This document shows, in pieces, positions 44,365 through 54,456 of a DNA stretch of 64,000 bases. The first letter of the stretch is position 1; each line of letters begins with the position of its first letter. The translations under genes were made by a program, and so were the position numbers. Origin of the DNA: CAVRXQ01 sp963725215 (GTDB taxonomy: Bacteria > Actinomycetota > Acidimicrobiia > Acidimicrobiales > Bog-793); contig CAVRXQ010000002.1 of NCBI GenBank assembly GCA_963725215.1, positions 124,001 through 188,000 of the forward strand, read 5' to 3'. The notes below the pieces were generated by a model that saw nothing but the letters and a program-made list of their open reading frames with translations, made no database searches and was not told where the DNA came from.

Positions 44365-45162
44365 TCAGATTGGCTGTTCGTCGCGTCGATCGATCCACCG
44401 ATCGACGAGCGCCGCGAGGTCCTCCGCGTCGTAATCCGGGTTGAACTCGCCACCCGCGCTTTTTTCTGGGCTGACGCCGGTGTGCACCAGACCGAACCTC
44501 GCTCCGAGCGCCCGCGCGAACGAGCCGTCGGTCGATGGACGGTCGCCGACGACGAGGTCGATCTTGCCGAGGCGTTCGCGGGCGAGTGCGACCGAGGGCT
44601 CGTGCGGCTTGCCGGCGATGATCGCCGCTGCCCCGCTCGCCACTTCGACCGCGGCGAGGATCGACCCGCCTCCGGGGATCTCCCCGTCCGCCGTCGGGTA
44701 CGTCGCGTCGGAATTGGTGCCAATGAGACGGGCACCGGCGCGCACCGCGGCCTGGGCCTGGGCCAAGCGGCGGTAGGTGAACGCGGGGTCGAGGCCGACG
44801 ACCACCGCGTCGAATCGCTCGCGCCCACCCTCGCCGTCGGAGCGGAATGCGATCGCGCCCTTTGCCTCGAGGGCCTCGACACACCCCGGCCCGCCGACGA
44901 CGAGAACTCGCTCTCCTTCTTGCACGAGCGTCGCCGCGGCTTTCGCGGAGGACAGCACGTCGGAATCAGGCGCGTCGATATCCTGACGCGCGAGCTTGCT
45001 GAGGAGTTCCCCCGTGGTGACAAACGAGTTGTTCGTGAAGAACGCGACGTGCTCGCCTTCGTCGCGCAAGCGCGAGATCGCGTGCGAGGCGCCATGTATC
45101 GGTTCATCGCTGCGCCAGACGACACCGTCGAGATCGACGATCACCGCTGTCTTTTCGCCCAT
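44365..45162 (-). CDS. HAD-IIA (NagD-like) phosphatase
   Basis: The 265-residue protein has the HAD motif I AVIVDLDGVVWRSDEPI, motif II FFTNNSFVTTGELL, motif III region with AIIAGKPHEPSVAL, and motif IV VVGDRPSTDGSFARALG. The cap between motifs II and III is of the C2A type, as in NagD and 4-nitrophenylphosphatase. The substrate is unknown. In Actinobacteria this gene commonly lies upstream of the nadK-recN cluster. Confidence 0.88.
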   Translation of the reverse strand: MGEKTAVIVDLDGVVWRSDEPIHGASHAISRLRDEGEHVAFFTNNSFVTTGELLSKLARQDIDAPDSDVLSSAKAAATLVQEGERVLVVGGPGCVEALEAKGAIAFRSDGEGGRERFDAVVVGLDPAFTYRRLAQAQAAVRAGARLIGTNSDATYPTADGEIPGGGSILAAVEVASGAAAIIAGKPHEPSVALARERLGKIDLVVGDRPSTDGSFARALGARFGLVHTGVSPEKSAGGEFNPDYDAEDLAALVDRWIDRRDEQPI

Positions 45163-45230
45163 CGCGCCATCTTCGCACCGGGTTCGCGAGTGGCTCGTTC
45201 GATCACCTCTTGCGACCCACTAGCTGATCG

Positions 45231-46445
45231 ATGCCGCGTCTCGAGCCGTTTTGCGGTCTTCGATACGACGCGACCAAAGTCGCGCTCGGCGAGGTCATCT
45301 CCCCTCCCTACGACATCATCGACGCCGAAGAACGCGCCCAGCTCGCTAGGCGCAGCCGGTACAACTCGGTGGCGATCGAGCTCCCCATCGACGAACCGGC
45401 GCGCGGACTCGACCGATACCAGCACGCGGCCGCGTTGCTCGACGCGTGGGAGCGCGACGGCATCTTGGTGCGCGACGAGAAGGCCTCGCTCTACGCGTAT
45501 CGAATGACCTTCGGTGGCACCCACGGCGCGACGCGCTCGACGACGGGGATCATCGGGGCGCTCGGACTCGACAGCGAGGGTGGCGAGGTGCTCCCCCACG
45601 AGCTGACCGTCACTAGGTTCAGCAAGGACCGTCTCGACTTGTTGCGCGCCTGTCAGGTGAACATTTCGCCGATCTGGTGCCTCTCGCTCGCGGAAGGGCT
45701 GACGAACGTCGTCGAGGCGGCGATCGCGCGAGCCTCGGACCACCAGGTAGCGACCGACAACGACGGCGTCGTCCACGAAATCTGGCGGATCGAGGACGAC
45801 GAGCCGATCAAACAGATCACCGCGCTCGTCCACCCCGAGCCGTTTGTGATCGCGGACGGACACCACCGCTTTGAAACCGCGTCGCGATATCGCCAGGAAC
45901 GGCGTTCGCTGAACGGAGACAAGCCCGGCGACTACGACTACTTGATGTCGCTGGTCGTCGAACTCCGGCCCGACGAGCTCGACGTCCGTCCGATCCACCG
46001 GGTGATCTCCGGACTCCCAGAAGGAACCGACGTCGCGGCGGTAATCAGCGCCGCGTTTCGCGTCGAAGAGTCACCGGGCACGGTGCGGGATCTGTTGCGC
46101 GAGATGGAATCGATAAACGCGCTGGGGCTCGTGACGAGCTCGAAGCTCTACCTCGTCGAAGCGCCGGGCGCGACGACGAGGAACGGTCTCGACGCGCTCG
46201 ACACCCGCCGACTCGACGAGATCGTCGAATCGCTCCCCGACCACACGATCACCTTCGAACACCGCGTCGAAAGCGCCCTCGACTCAGTACGCCTCGGGCG
46301 CGCGAATGCGGCGATCCTCGTGAAGCCGGCGTCGATCCCCCAGATCGCCGAGGCCGCCCGCCACAAGAGCGCGATGCCGCCGAAGACGACTTTTTTCCGG
46401 CCGAAGCCGCGGACCGGCTTCGTGTTTCGATCCGTCGAGTGCTGA
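45231..46445 (+). CDS. DUF1015 family protein
   Basis: The 404-residue protein matches DUF1015: PFCGLRYDATKVALGEVISP near the N-terminus, PPYDIID, YNSVAIELP, and FVIADGHHRFETASRYR around residue 210. The HHR segment suggests a metal or phosphate site, and some members have been linked to chromosome or SerC-neighbour contexts, but no activity is established. It is monocistronic, divergent from the HAD gene and convergent with korB. Confidence 0.85.
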   Translation: MPRLEPFCGLRYDATKVALGEVISPPYDIIDAEERAQLARRSRYNSVAIELPIDEPARGLDRYQHAAALLDAWERDGILVRDEKASLYAYRMTFGGTHGATRSTTGIIGALGLDSEGGEVLPHELTVTRFSKDRLDLLRACQVNISPIWCLSLAEGLTNVVEAAIARASDHQVATDNDGVVHEIWRIEDDEPIKQITALVHPEPFVIADGHHRFETASRYRQERRSLNGDKPGDYDYLMSLVVELRPDELDVRPIHRVISGLPEGTDVAAVISAAFRVEESPGTVRDLLREMESINALGLVTSSKLYLVEAPGATTRNGLDALDTRRLDEIVESLPDHTITFEHRVESALDSVRLGRANAAILVKPASIPQIAEAARHKSAMPPKTTFFRPKPRTGFVFRSVEC

Positions 46446-46458
46446 GGGGTATCCGCGT

Positions 46459-47482
46459 TTAGTTGACGGTCCAGGTGACGCCGGATCGCAACAGCTTCGA
46501 GAGCTCACCCGCGCCCTTCTTCGCCGTCACGTCGTCGATCTGTCCGCGCGTGAGGTCACCGTATTCGGGACGCTCGAGAGCCCGGAACACCCCGATCGGC
46601 GTGGGCTCGTAAGGACCCTCTGCGAGGCGAGAGAGCATGAACGCGAGCCCGGGGTTCTCACGGGTCTCGTCGTGCACCAACAGCGCGTCCTCTCCGACGT
46701 CTGCGGCGTTGACGATCTCAAGCGTTGCGTCCGGCCGCATGACGACGCCGCGCTCTCCATCTGCTCCGAAGCGGATCGGCTTTCCGTGCTCGAGCGGGAT
46801 CAGCATCTCTTGACGAACATCTTTGCCCGTCACCTTTTCGAACGCGCCGTCATTGAAGACGTTGCAGTTTTGGTAGATCTCGACGAACGACGCGCCGCGG
46901 TGTTCGTGCGCGCGGCGAAACATCTCCATCATGTGCTTGCGGTCCATGTCATGCGTGCGGGCGACGAAGGAGGCCTCGGCGCCGATCGCGACTGAGATCG
47001 GGTTGAACGGGTGATCGAGAGATCCGAATGGTGTCGACTTCGTCACCTTGCCAACCTCGGAGGTCGGAGAGAACTGGCCCTTCGTAAGGCCGTAGATCTC
47101 GTTGTTGAACAGCAAGATCTTGATGTTCACGTTGCGGCGCAGCGCATGGATGAGGTGGTTTCCGCCGATCGAGAGCGCGTCGCCGTCTCCCGAGATCACC
47201 CAGACGTCGAGGTCGGGCCGCGTCGAGCGCGAGGCCGGTGGCGATCGCCGGGGCACGACCGTGGATCGAGTGCAGCCCGTAGGTGTTCATGTAGTACGGA
47301 AAGCGGGCCGCGCAGCCGATACCGGAGACAAAGACGGTGTTCTCGCGCTTCACCCCGAGCTCGGGCAACAAGAACTGCATCGCGGCGAGGATCGAGTAGT
47401 CCCCGCATCCCGGGCACCAGCGGACTTCCTGGTCACTCGTCCAGTCCTTGCGAGATGTCGTCTGGGCGGCGACGTCGGTCAT
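46459..47482 (-). pseudogene. korB: 2-oxoacid:ferredoxin oxidoreductase beta subunit KorB, frameshifted
   Basis: From ATG at 47482 one frame reads DWTSDQEVRWCPGCGDYSIL and YYMNTYGLHSIHGRAPAIAT, the TPP-enzyme beta-subunit N-terminus, as far as about 47232. Another frame then carries TRPDLDVWVISGDGDALSIG with the TPP motif GDGDALSIGGNH, and continues to 46459. Removing one base at 47215-47235 restores ATGLASTRPDL and a 340-residue protein, the normal length. The subunit binds thiamine diphosphate and a 4Fe-4S cluster and oxidises 2-oxoglutarate with KorA. Its start overlaps the korA stop (ATGA). Everything else is well conserved, so a sequence error is as likely as a true mutation. Confidence 0.85.
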
Positions 47483-49386
47483 CGGGCCTCCTCCTTCGTC
47501 ACCTCGGACGCGCCGAGCAGGTCGACGATCGCCCGTTCGACCTCGGCGATGCGGAACGGCGTCCCCTGGACCTTCGAGAGCGTCACCGCGTCGACAAGGA
47601 ATTGCGCCCGCACGAGCTTCGCCAGCTGGCCAAGGTTGTTCTCCGGAATCAGCACCCGCCGATAGCGAGAGAGCACCTCGCGCAAATTTGCCGGGAACGG
47701 GTTCATGTGTATGAGGTGGGCGCGTGCGACTTTCATCCCTCGGGCTCTGACGCGTTGGACCGCGGCGACGTTCGCGCCGTACGTCGATCCCCAACCGAGC
47801 ACCAATAGGTCCGCCCCGTCGGGATCGTCGATTTCTACCGGCGGGATGTCGAGGGCGATCCCGGCCACCTTCTCCGCGCGCAGATGCACCATGCGCTCGT
47901 GGTTCGCGGGGTCGTAGGAAACGTTGCCGGAACCGTCGGCCTTTTCAAGGCCGCCGACGCGGTGTTCAAGGCCAGGCGTTCCCGGGATCGCCCACTGCCG
48001 GGCGAGGGTCTCCGGGTCGCGCACGTACGGCCAGAAGGACGCGTTGCCGTCCTCGTCTGTGTGGTTGGGCTCGGTCGCGAACTGGACCGAGATGTCCGAA
48101 AGCGCCGCGACATCGGGCAGCTGCCAGGGCTCGGACGCGGTCGCCAGGTAGCCGTCTGTGAGCAGCACGACCGGCGTGCGGTACTTAAGGGCGATGCGCG
48201 CCGCTTCGATCGCGGCTTCGAAGCAGTGCCCGGGCGTGCGCGCGGCGACGATGGGAAGCGGTGCCTCGCCGTGGCGCCCGTACATCGCGAGCAGAAGGTC
48301 CGCCTGCTCGGACTTCGTCGGCAGGCCCGTCGAGGGACCGCCTCGCTGCACGTCGACCAACACGAGCGGAAGCTCGAGGGAGATCGCGAGCCCGAGCGTC
48401 TCGGCCTTCAAGTCCACGCCGGGTCCGCTCGTCGTCGTCACCCCGAGCGAGCCGCCGAAGGATGCTCCGAGCGCGGCGCCGATCCCTGCGATCTCGTCTT
48501 CTGCTTGGAAGGTGACGACGCCGAAGTTCTTGTGCTTCGCGAGCTCGTGCAGAAGATCCGACGCCGGGGTGATCGGGTACGCGCCGAGAAAAATCCGCAG
48601 CCCAGAGAGCTTCGAGGCGGCGAGCAGTCCCCACGCCGTCGCGGTGTTCCCGGTGACATTCGTGTACTCGCCGGGTCCGAGCTTGTACGCCGGAACCTCG
48701 TACGACGCGTCGAAGAGCTCCGTCGTGTCGCCGAAGTTGAACCCGGCCTTGAACGCGAGGGTGTTCGCTTGCACGACCTCGGGGCGCGACGCGTAGCGCT
48801 GGGCGATCCATTCGAGTGTCGTCTCGGTCGGACGACCGTAGAGCCACGAGATGACGCCGAGGGCGAAGAAGTTCTTGCTCCGCTCCGCATCGCGGGGCTT
48901 CGCTCCCGTCTCCTTGCAGGCCTCGACCGTGAGTGAGGTCATCGGGATCTCGTAGACACGAAAGCCCGACAAGCTGCCGTCTTCGAGCGGGTTCGACGAA
49001 TAGCCCGCCTTTTCGAACGCGCGCTGTTCGAACGCGTCGACGTTCACGATCAATGTGCCTGAGCTCGCGAGCTCGCCGATGTTCGCCCGCAAGGCCGCGG
49101 GGTTCATCGCGACAAGGACGGTTGGCTCGTCACCCGGCGTGAGCACGTCGTGGTCGGCGATCTGGACTTGGAACGCGGAGACGCCGGGAAGGGTTCCCGC
49201 CGGGGCGCGGATCTCCGCGGGGAAATTCGGCAAGGTCGCGAGGTCGTTTCCGAACAGCGCGCTCTCTGTTGTGAAGCGGTCCCCCGTGACCTGCATCCCG
49301 TCGCCGGAGTCCCCGGCGAATCGGATGACGACGCTGTCGAGCTTCTCGAGCTTGTGGCCTGGCGACCGTTCGACGGTGCTACTCAA
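47479..49386 (-). CDS. korA: 2-oxoacid:ferredoxin oxidoreductase alpha subunit KorA (gamma-alpha fusion)
   Basis: The 635-residue subunit has the gamma domain at 20-200 (VVIRFAGDSGDGMQVTGDRF, LPNFPAEIRAPAGTLPGVSA) and the alpha domain after it (GNTATAWGLLAASKLSG, GAYPITPASDLLHELAKH, ASFGGSLGVTTTSGPGVDLK). With KorB it converts 2-oxoglutarate to succinyl-CoA, reducing ferredoxin. Such enzymes replace or supplement the dehydrogenase complex in many Actinobacteria. It is the first gene of the korAB operon. Confidence 0.93.
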   Translation of the reverse strand: MSSTVERSPGHKLEKLDSVVIRFAGDSGDGMQVTGDRFTTESALFGNDLATLPNFPAEIRAPAGTLPGVSAFQVQIADHDVLTPGDEPTVLVAMNPAALRANIGELASSGTLIVNVDAFEQRAFEKAGYSSNPLEDGSLSGFRVYEIPMTSLTVEACKETGAKPRDAERSKNFFALGVISWLYGRPTETTLEWIAQRYASRPEVVQANTLAFKAGFNFGDTTELFDASYEVPAYKLGPGEYTNVTGNTATAWGLLAASKLSGLRIFLGAYPITPASDLLHELAKHKNFGVVTFQAEDEIAGIGAALGASFGGSLGVTTTSGPGVDLKAETLGLAISLELPLVLVDVQRGGPSTGLPTKSEQADLLLAMYGRHGEAPLPIVAARTPGHCFEAAIEAARIALKYRTPVVLLTDGYLATASEPWQLPDVAALSDISVQFATEPNHTDEDGNASFWPYVRDPETLARQWAIPGTPGLEHRVGGLEKADGSGNVSYDPANHERMVHLRAEKVAGIALDIPPVEIDDPDGADLLVLGWGSTYGANVAAVQRVRARGMKVARAHLIHMNPFPANLREVLSRYRRVLIPENNLGQLAKLVRAQFLVDAVTLSKVQGTPFRIAEVERAIVDLLGASEVTKEEAR

Positions 49387-49460
49387 CGGCTGCCCCTATC
49401 AGGTTCGTGAAAGCGCAGTTTACCGAGGGCCTTTCCGGGCTTGATCAGTGCCCTTCGGCC

Positions 49461-50516
<1,056 letters not shown>

Positions 50517-50567
50517 GTTCCACCTCCGATTTCTCGAGCGCATCCGCCGCCCGTCGATGCCTCGAGC

Positions 50568-52037
50568 CTACCTGCGACCTTTCGCGCGACTTGGACGCCT
50601 TTCGGCGCTGAGCGACGAGAGGCGCTCGACGGCGTCAGAGGTCTCGGGATCTCCGGCCACGACTTTCTCGAACATCGCCCTCGCCCGCGGCACGTCGCCG
50701 ATGCGCTCATAGAGATCGCCGAGCAGATACCACTGCCGAATGTGGCGCTCGTGAGGCTTTGACACCCTCCGCAGAGCCGTCGGACCGAGGAGAGCGATCG
50801 CCGCTTGGAACTTGCCGCGATCCGCGAGCGACCCGGCCATCACGAGGCGGCCCTCGACGAGCACCTCGCTCGAGGTTCCCGATCGACGGATCTCTGACCA
50901 GATATCGGCGACTCGGTCGTGGTGGCCGAGCGCCCGTTCCGAGTCGGCGACCACAGGAAGTTGGTCGATCGATCCCGTGAGGCTCGAAAAGGCGCGCAGT
51001 TCGCGCAGCGCTTCCTGCCAGCGACCGAGGCGGTAGAAGGTGAGTCCGCGCAACTCCCGCACGGCCGCCAAGTCGCGAGCCTCGGAGGGAAGAGAGCGGA
51101 GGATTCGCAGCGCGTCCTGGTACCGATCCCGCTCGTAAGCGACCGCCGCTTCGTCGAGCCGGCGTTCGATCAGACCTCGTAGGCGCGCCGGTGCCGCCTT
51201 CGCCACCTTTCCGCGCGCTTCGGCTCCCGCCCTGCGTCGCCCGCCTCCCGCGTCCCTGGCCGTCGCCGGTCGGGCTCGGCTCGGGTGATCAATCCGACCT
51301 CCGTTTTGAGAATGCACAACCCGATAGCGAGCGCTCGAGCGCGGTCGCGGGGCCTCTGATCCCTCGACGGGACCCGAATCGCGGCTCTTCGCTCGCGAAG
51401 GACGAGGTGCGGTTTCGAATGGCGCCGTCACTTGGTACGCCCCCCGACGGGCGACACCTCCCCACTTGGCGTCGATTCGTTCGACATCCGAACGCCGGGG
51501 AGCCCCGCCACGACCAGTCCCCGTGCCCCTGTCGACGCGCCCTCGTGATGGGCGCCCGGAGCGGACGGCCGGGCGACTCCGTTCGCTCCCCTCTCGACCA
51601 CGAGCTCGTCGATCGCCGTCGACTCTTGGCGCTCGCGGTGTCGAACGTGCCGCCGCGCCTTGACGGGTTCTCGAAACGGGGCGACTCCCCTTCGCCGTTC
51701 GTGGTGCGTCCCGACGAGGACGCTCAGGGTCCCGCGATCGAGCACCCTCTGAGCGTCGGGCGACGGATCTGTTCGCCGCCCTCTCATCTCGTCCTCCGTC
51801 GGCATTTCGCCGCGGCCGCTCGGAACGCAGATAGGGGGTGCGTTCTCGATCGCTTGAACCACGTGGTTTACGTGTCGGACGACCGCTGCGATTCGATGAG
51901 CTCGAAGGATTCGTCGTCGCAGAACTCGAGCGACTTCCGCGCTTCAATCCGCTCGAGCCGCGTTGGGTTGGCTTCGGGACTTGCCGACGGCGATCCCTCG
52001 GTGAGGAATCCCATGACGGCTGCGCACCACGTGCCAT
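50568..52037 (-). CDS. TPR protein with long disordered Arg/Ser/Pro-rich N-terminus
   Basis: The 489-residue ORF has two halves. Residues 1-280 are dominated by Arg, Ser, Pro and Gly with no fold expected. Residues about 285-475 are helical TPR-like repeats (LRGLIERRLDEAAVAYERDR, LRGLTFYRLGRWQEALRELR, YLLGDLYERIGDVPRARAMF). The C-terminal half is surely coding. The N-terminal half has GC-rich frames on the other strand too, so the start is uncertain. The gene ends about 50 bases before the fbaB start and is likely cotranscribed. Function unknown; a scaffold binding nucleic acid is conceivable from the positive charge. Confidence 0.7.
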   Translation of the reverse strand: MARGAQPSWDSSPRDRRRQVPKPTQRGSSGLKRGSRSSSATTNPSSSSNRSGRPTRKPRGSSDRERTPYLRSERPRRNADGGRDERAANRSVARRSEGARSRDPERPRRDAPRTAKGSRPVSRTRQGAAARSTPRAPRVDGDRRARGREGSERSRPAVRSGRPSRGRVDRGTGTGRGGAPRRSDVERIDAKWGGVARRGAYQVTAPFETAPRPSRAKSRDSGPVEGSEAPRPRSSARYRVVHSQNGGRIDHPSRARPATARDAGGGRRRAGAEARGKVAKAAPARLRGLIERRLDEAAVAYERDRYQDALRILRSLPSEARDLAAVRELRGLTFYRLGRWQEALRELRAFSSLTGSIDQLPVVADSERALGHHDRVADIWSEIRRSGTSSEVLVEGRLVMAGSLADRGKFQAAIALLGPTALRRVSKPHERHIRQWYLLGDLYERIGDVPRARAMFEKVVAGDPETSDAVERLSSLSAERRPSRAKGRR

Positions 52038-52294
52038 TCGAGCGACGCTAATGGAGCGTCAACTTCACTCCATCGAGGCGACGAACGGTCTTCCGCGCTA
52101 TCTCGCGAGCCCACCATCTCCTCCTGAGGTGGTGACGCGAAAAGTTCAGCCAATCGACGTCTTCTTGCGTACCCGAGGCGCGCGACTCGTAAAGCGCGAT
52201 CGGTACCTTCGCGCGCGCTGCGCATTTTTCGCGCCCGCCACGCTCGACGCAGTTCCTGTCCGAATCGAATCCAATCTTCGAAGGAGCTTGCCGA

Positions 52295-52381
52295 ATGAGA
52301 CCACTTACGCGCGTGTTCCCCGCCGTCCTCGCGGCGACGGGACTCGCCATCGGAACGGCCGTGCTGACCCTCGCAATCTGA
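52295..52381 (+). CDS. 28-residue hydrophobic peptide
   Basis: ATG at 52295 follows GAAGGAG at ideal distance and encodes MRPLTRVFPAVLAATGLAIG plus TAVLTLAI before a TGA. The peptide has two basic residues and then one membrane-spanning stretch. A perfect 17-bp hairpin begins 14 bases after the stop. The ribosome binding site, the membrane character and the hairpin make it a credible small gene, perhaps a toxin-like or regulatory membrane peptide. No homologue is recognised. Confidence 0.5.
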   Translation: MRPLTRVFPAVLAATGLAIGTAVLTLAI

Positions 52382-52395
52382 AGATCCCTCCCCCA

Positions 52396-52435
52396 GATCC
52401 GGCCGGGCGCCCAAGAACGGGCGCCCGGCCGGATC
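52396..52435. terminator. Perfect 17-bp hairpin between small peptide ORF and rRNA operon
   Basis: The two arms 52396-52412 and 52419-52435 are exactly complementary around the loop AAGAAC. There is no T-run on either strand. The position between the converging peptide ORF and rRNA operon suggests a bidirectional terminator or transcription barrier. Confidence 0.6.
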
Positions 52436-52448
52436 GCGCACGGGACGC

Positions 52449-52498
52449 GAAAGAGCCTCCGCGGCATCTGCATTTTCATGCAGCACGCGGAGGCTCTT
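52449..52498 (-). terminator. rRNA operon terminator
   Basis: Twelve-bp arms (52452-52463 and 52486-52497, AGAGCCTCCGCG and complement) enclose a second small stem CTGCAT/ATGCAG. On the minus strand the hairpin is followed by TTTC. It lies 13 bases beyond the 5S 3' end. Confidence 0.75.
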
Positions 52499-52510
52499 CC
52501 TGAGATCAAT

Positions 52511-52626
<116 letters not shown>

Positions 52627-52704
52627 AACTTTGGCTCTATGGCGATCTCCGCGAGGTGACCGCAAAACCGCCCGAGTCACGCGTGACGCGACCCTTTGAG
52701 CCTT

Positions 52705-52721
52705 CCATAGCGAGCACGAGC
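52705..52721 (-). promoter_or_regulatory. 3' arm of the 23S processing stem
   Basis: This 17-base arm is the exact complement of 56872-56888 on the other side of the 23S gene. After a 3-base mismatch the pairing resumes for nine more bases (CTCAAAGGG). The long stem is the probable RNase III site releasing pre-23S rRNA. Confidence 0.8.
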
Positions 52722-52857
52722 GAGAATCCAAGCCCTCGGCCGATTAGTACCGGTCGGCTGAACACGTCACCGTGCTTACACCTCCGGCCTATCAACGTGG
52801 TGGTCTGACCACGGGCCTTACCAGGTTAACCCTGTGGGAGATCTCATCTTGGAACGA

Positions 52858-52889
<32 letters not shown>

Positions 52890-53054
52890 CACCCGCAGGT
52901 CGCAAACCAGCCGTGCCCTTGGCAGGACAACTGGCACACGAGAGCTGCGTCCGTCCCGGTCCTCTCGTACTAGGGACAGCCTTCCTCAGATCTCCTACGG
53001 CTGCATCGGATAGGGACCGAACTGTCTCGCGACGTTCTAAACCCAACTCGCGTA

Positions 53055-53090
<36 letters not shown>

Positions 53091-53091
53091 G

Positions 53092-53137
<46 letters not shown>

Positions 53138-53341
53138 TCCCGTCGATATGGACTCTTGGGGAAGATGAGCCTGTTATCCCCGGGGTACCTTTTATCCGTT
53201 GAGCGACGGCGCTTCCACAAGCAACCGCCGGATCACTATGCCCTGCTTTCGCACCTGCTCGACTTGTTGGTCTCGCAGTCAAGCTCCCTTTTGCCATTGC
53301 ACTCGACGGCTGATTGCCAACCAGCCTGAGGGAACCTTTGG

Positions 53342-53395
<54 letters not shown>

Positions 53396-53673
53396 GCTGT
53401 TCCTAATCCGGGTCACGGATCGAGGTTAGAGTCCCAGAACTAACAGGGTGGTATTTCAACGTTGCCTCCACTCTGGCTAGCGCCAAAGCTTCCAAGGCTC
53501 CCACCTATCCTACACAATCAGTCCCAAAACCCAACATCAAGTTGCAGTAAAGGTCCACGGGGTCTTTCCGTCCTGATGCAGCTAACGAGCATCTTTACTC
53601 GTACTTCAATTTCGCCGGGTCTGTGGTTGAGACAGTAGGGAAGTCGTTGCGCCATTCGTGCAGGTCGGAACTT

Positions 53674-54428
53674 CGTCATAATCCCTCTTTCGAGGGGGAC
53701 AGACTATGCCTTCATCTCTGAGAGATTCTCGATGATCGTGTCGGCTCGATATCCGCGTTTTCCACTTGGATTCATCGATCGAGTGAGATCAACGATCGCC
53801 GCCAAACGGCTCGCAAGCAAGTGCTCACCTCGAGCCATTCGCTCACAAATGCGTTTGAATGATTCGAAGTCTGCTCGTTTACCTGAGAGCAGCGGATACA
53901 TCTCGAAGTGCGGGATGACTCGCTCGACGATCTGCGGAAGGCTTCGAACCTCCCACTTCACCGTCTTGTCGCTTCGGTCTGGCCGGATCGATCCGCATTG
54001 GAAGTACTCCTGGATCAACAGAAGCACCTCACCTCGGTCTCGATTCTGACTCACCGAAAAGCTCGGTCGGACCTCCCACCCCACCGACAGCGTCGGTCGC
54101 GGAGAGATCGAAACCATAAAGCATCCCTCACCGTCGACATACCCAGAAAGGCACGACGGCACATCAATTGCTTTGCTCAGAGAGCCCGCGTATTGCCCCA
54201 GCCATAGATTTGCCACGACGTGAACGTAGGTCCACGCTGTAACAGGACTGGAGCCTCGCCCCGAAGGGCTCAGTCGTTACGGGGCCATATCGCGCTCACG
54301 CGACAGAGGGCTTCCCACGGCATTACCCGCCAGTCATCGTCTCGTCCTTGATCGAGACGACTGGTGAGGGCTTCGCCGTTATGAGCGGGTGGATGTACGG
54401 AATCACTCCCGTACCGGGCAAATCAATA
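53674..54428 (-). mobile_element. Group I intron at 23S position 1951, encoding a homing endonuclease
   Basis: The 5' exon ends GUCGGGU (E. coli U1951) and the 3' exon resumes AAGUUCCGACC. The intron starts AUUGAUUU GCCCGG, where GCCCGG is the guide pairing with exon UCGGGU and a U-G wobble marks the splice site, and it ends with G at 53674. Core segments fit group I: a Q-like element at 54308-54325, an R-like AACGACUGAG at 54267-54282 and an S-like AAGGCAUAGUC near 53700-53715, with GACU/AGUC forming P7. Coxiella burnetii carries an intron at this same position. The intron should be self-splicing; its length is 755 bases, mostly endonuclease ORF. Confidence 0.93.
53704..54216 (-). CDS. LAGLIDADG homing endonuclease in the L1951 intron
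   Basis: The 170-residue protein has a single LAGLIDADG-type motif LSGYVDGEG at residues 23-31, followed by CFMVSISPR, FSVSQNRDRGEVLLLIQEYF and a terminal region with KRADFESFKRICERM. One-motif enzymes work as homodimers that cut the intronless allele at the insertion site. It starts with GTG at 54216 and its last codons (ATG AAG GCA TAG) lie within the intron core element that forms P7. No frameshift or missing residue is evident, so it may be active. Confidence 0.93.
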   Translation of the reverse strand: MANLWLGQYAGSLSKAIDVPSCLSGYVDGEGCFMVSISPRPTLSVGWEVRPSFSVSQNRDRGEVLLLIQEYFQCGSIRPDRSDKTVKWEVRSLPQIVERVIPHFEMYPLLSGKRADFESFKRICERMARGEHLLASRLAAIVDLTRSMNPSGKRGYRADTIIENLSEMKA

Positions 54429-54456
54429 CCCGACAAGGAATTTCGCTACCTTAGGC
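54429..54456 (-). rRNA. 28-nt 23S exon between the two introns
   Basis: This segment, CCUAAGGUAGCG then AAAUUCCUUGUCGGGU, corresponds exactly to E. coli positions 1924-1951. It is the middle exon and must be joined on both sides for a functional ribosome. Confidence 0.95.

Noticed and set aside
51191..52051. 286-codon plus-strand frame opposite the TPR protein gene
   Set aside because: It mirrors the Arg-rich antisense half and has no domain; a shadow of GC-rich DNA.
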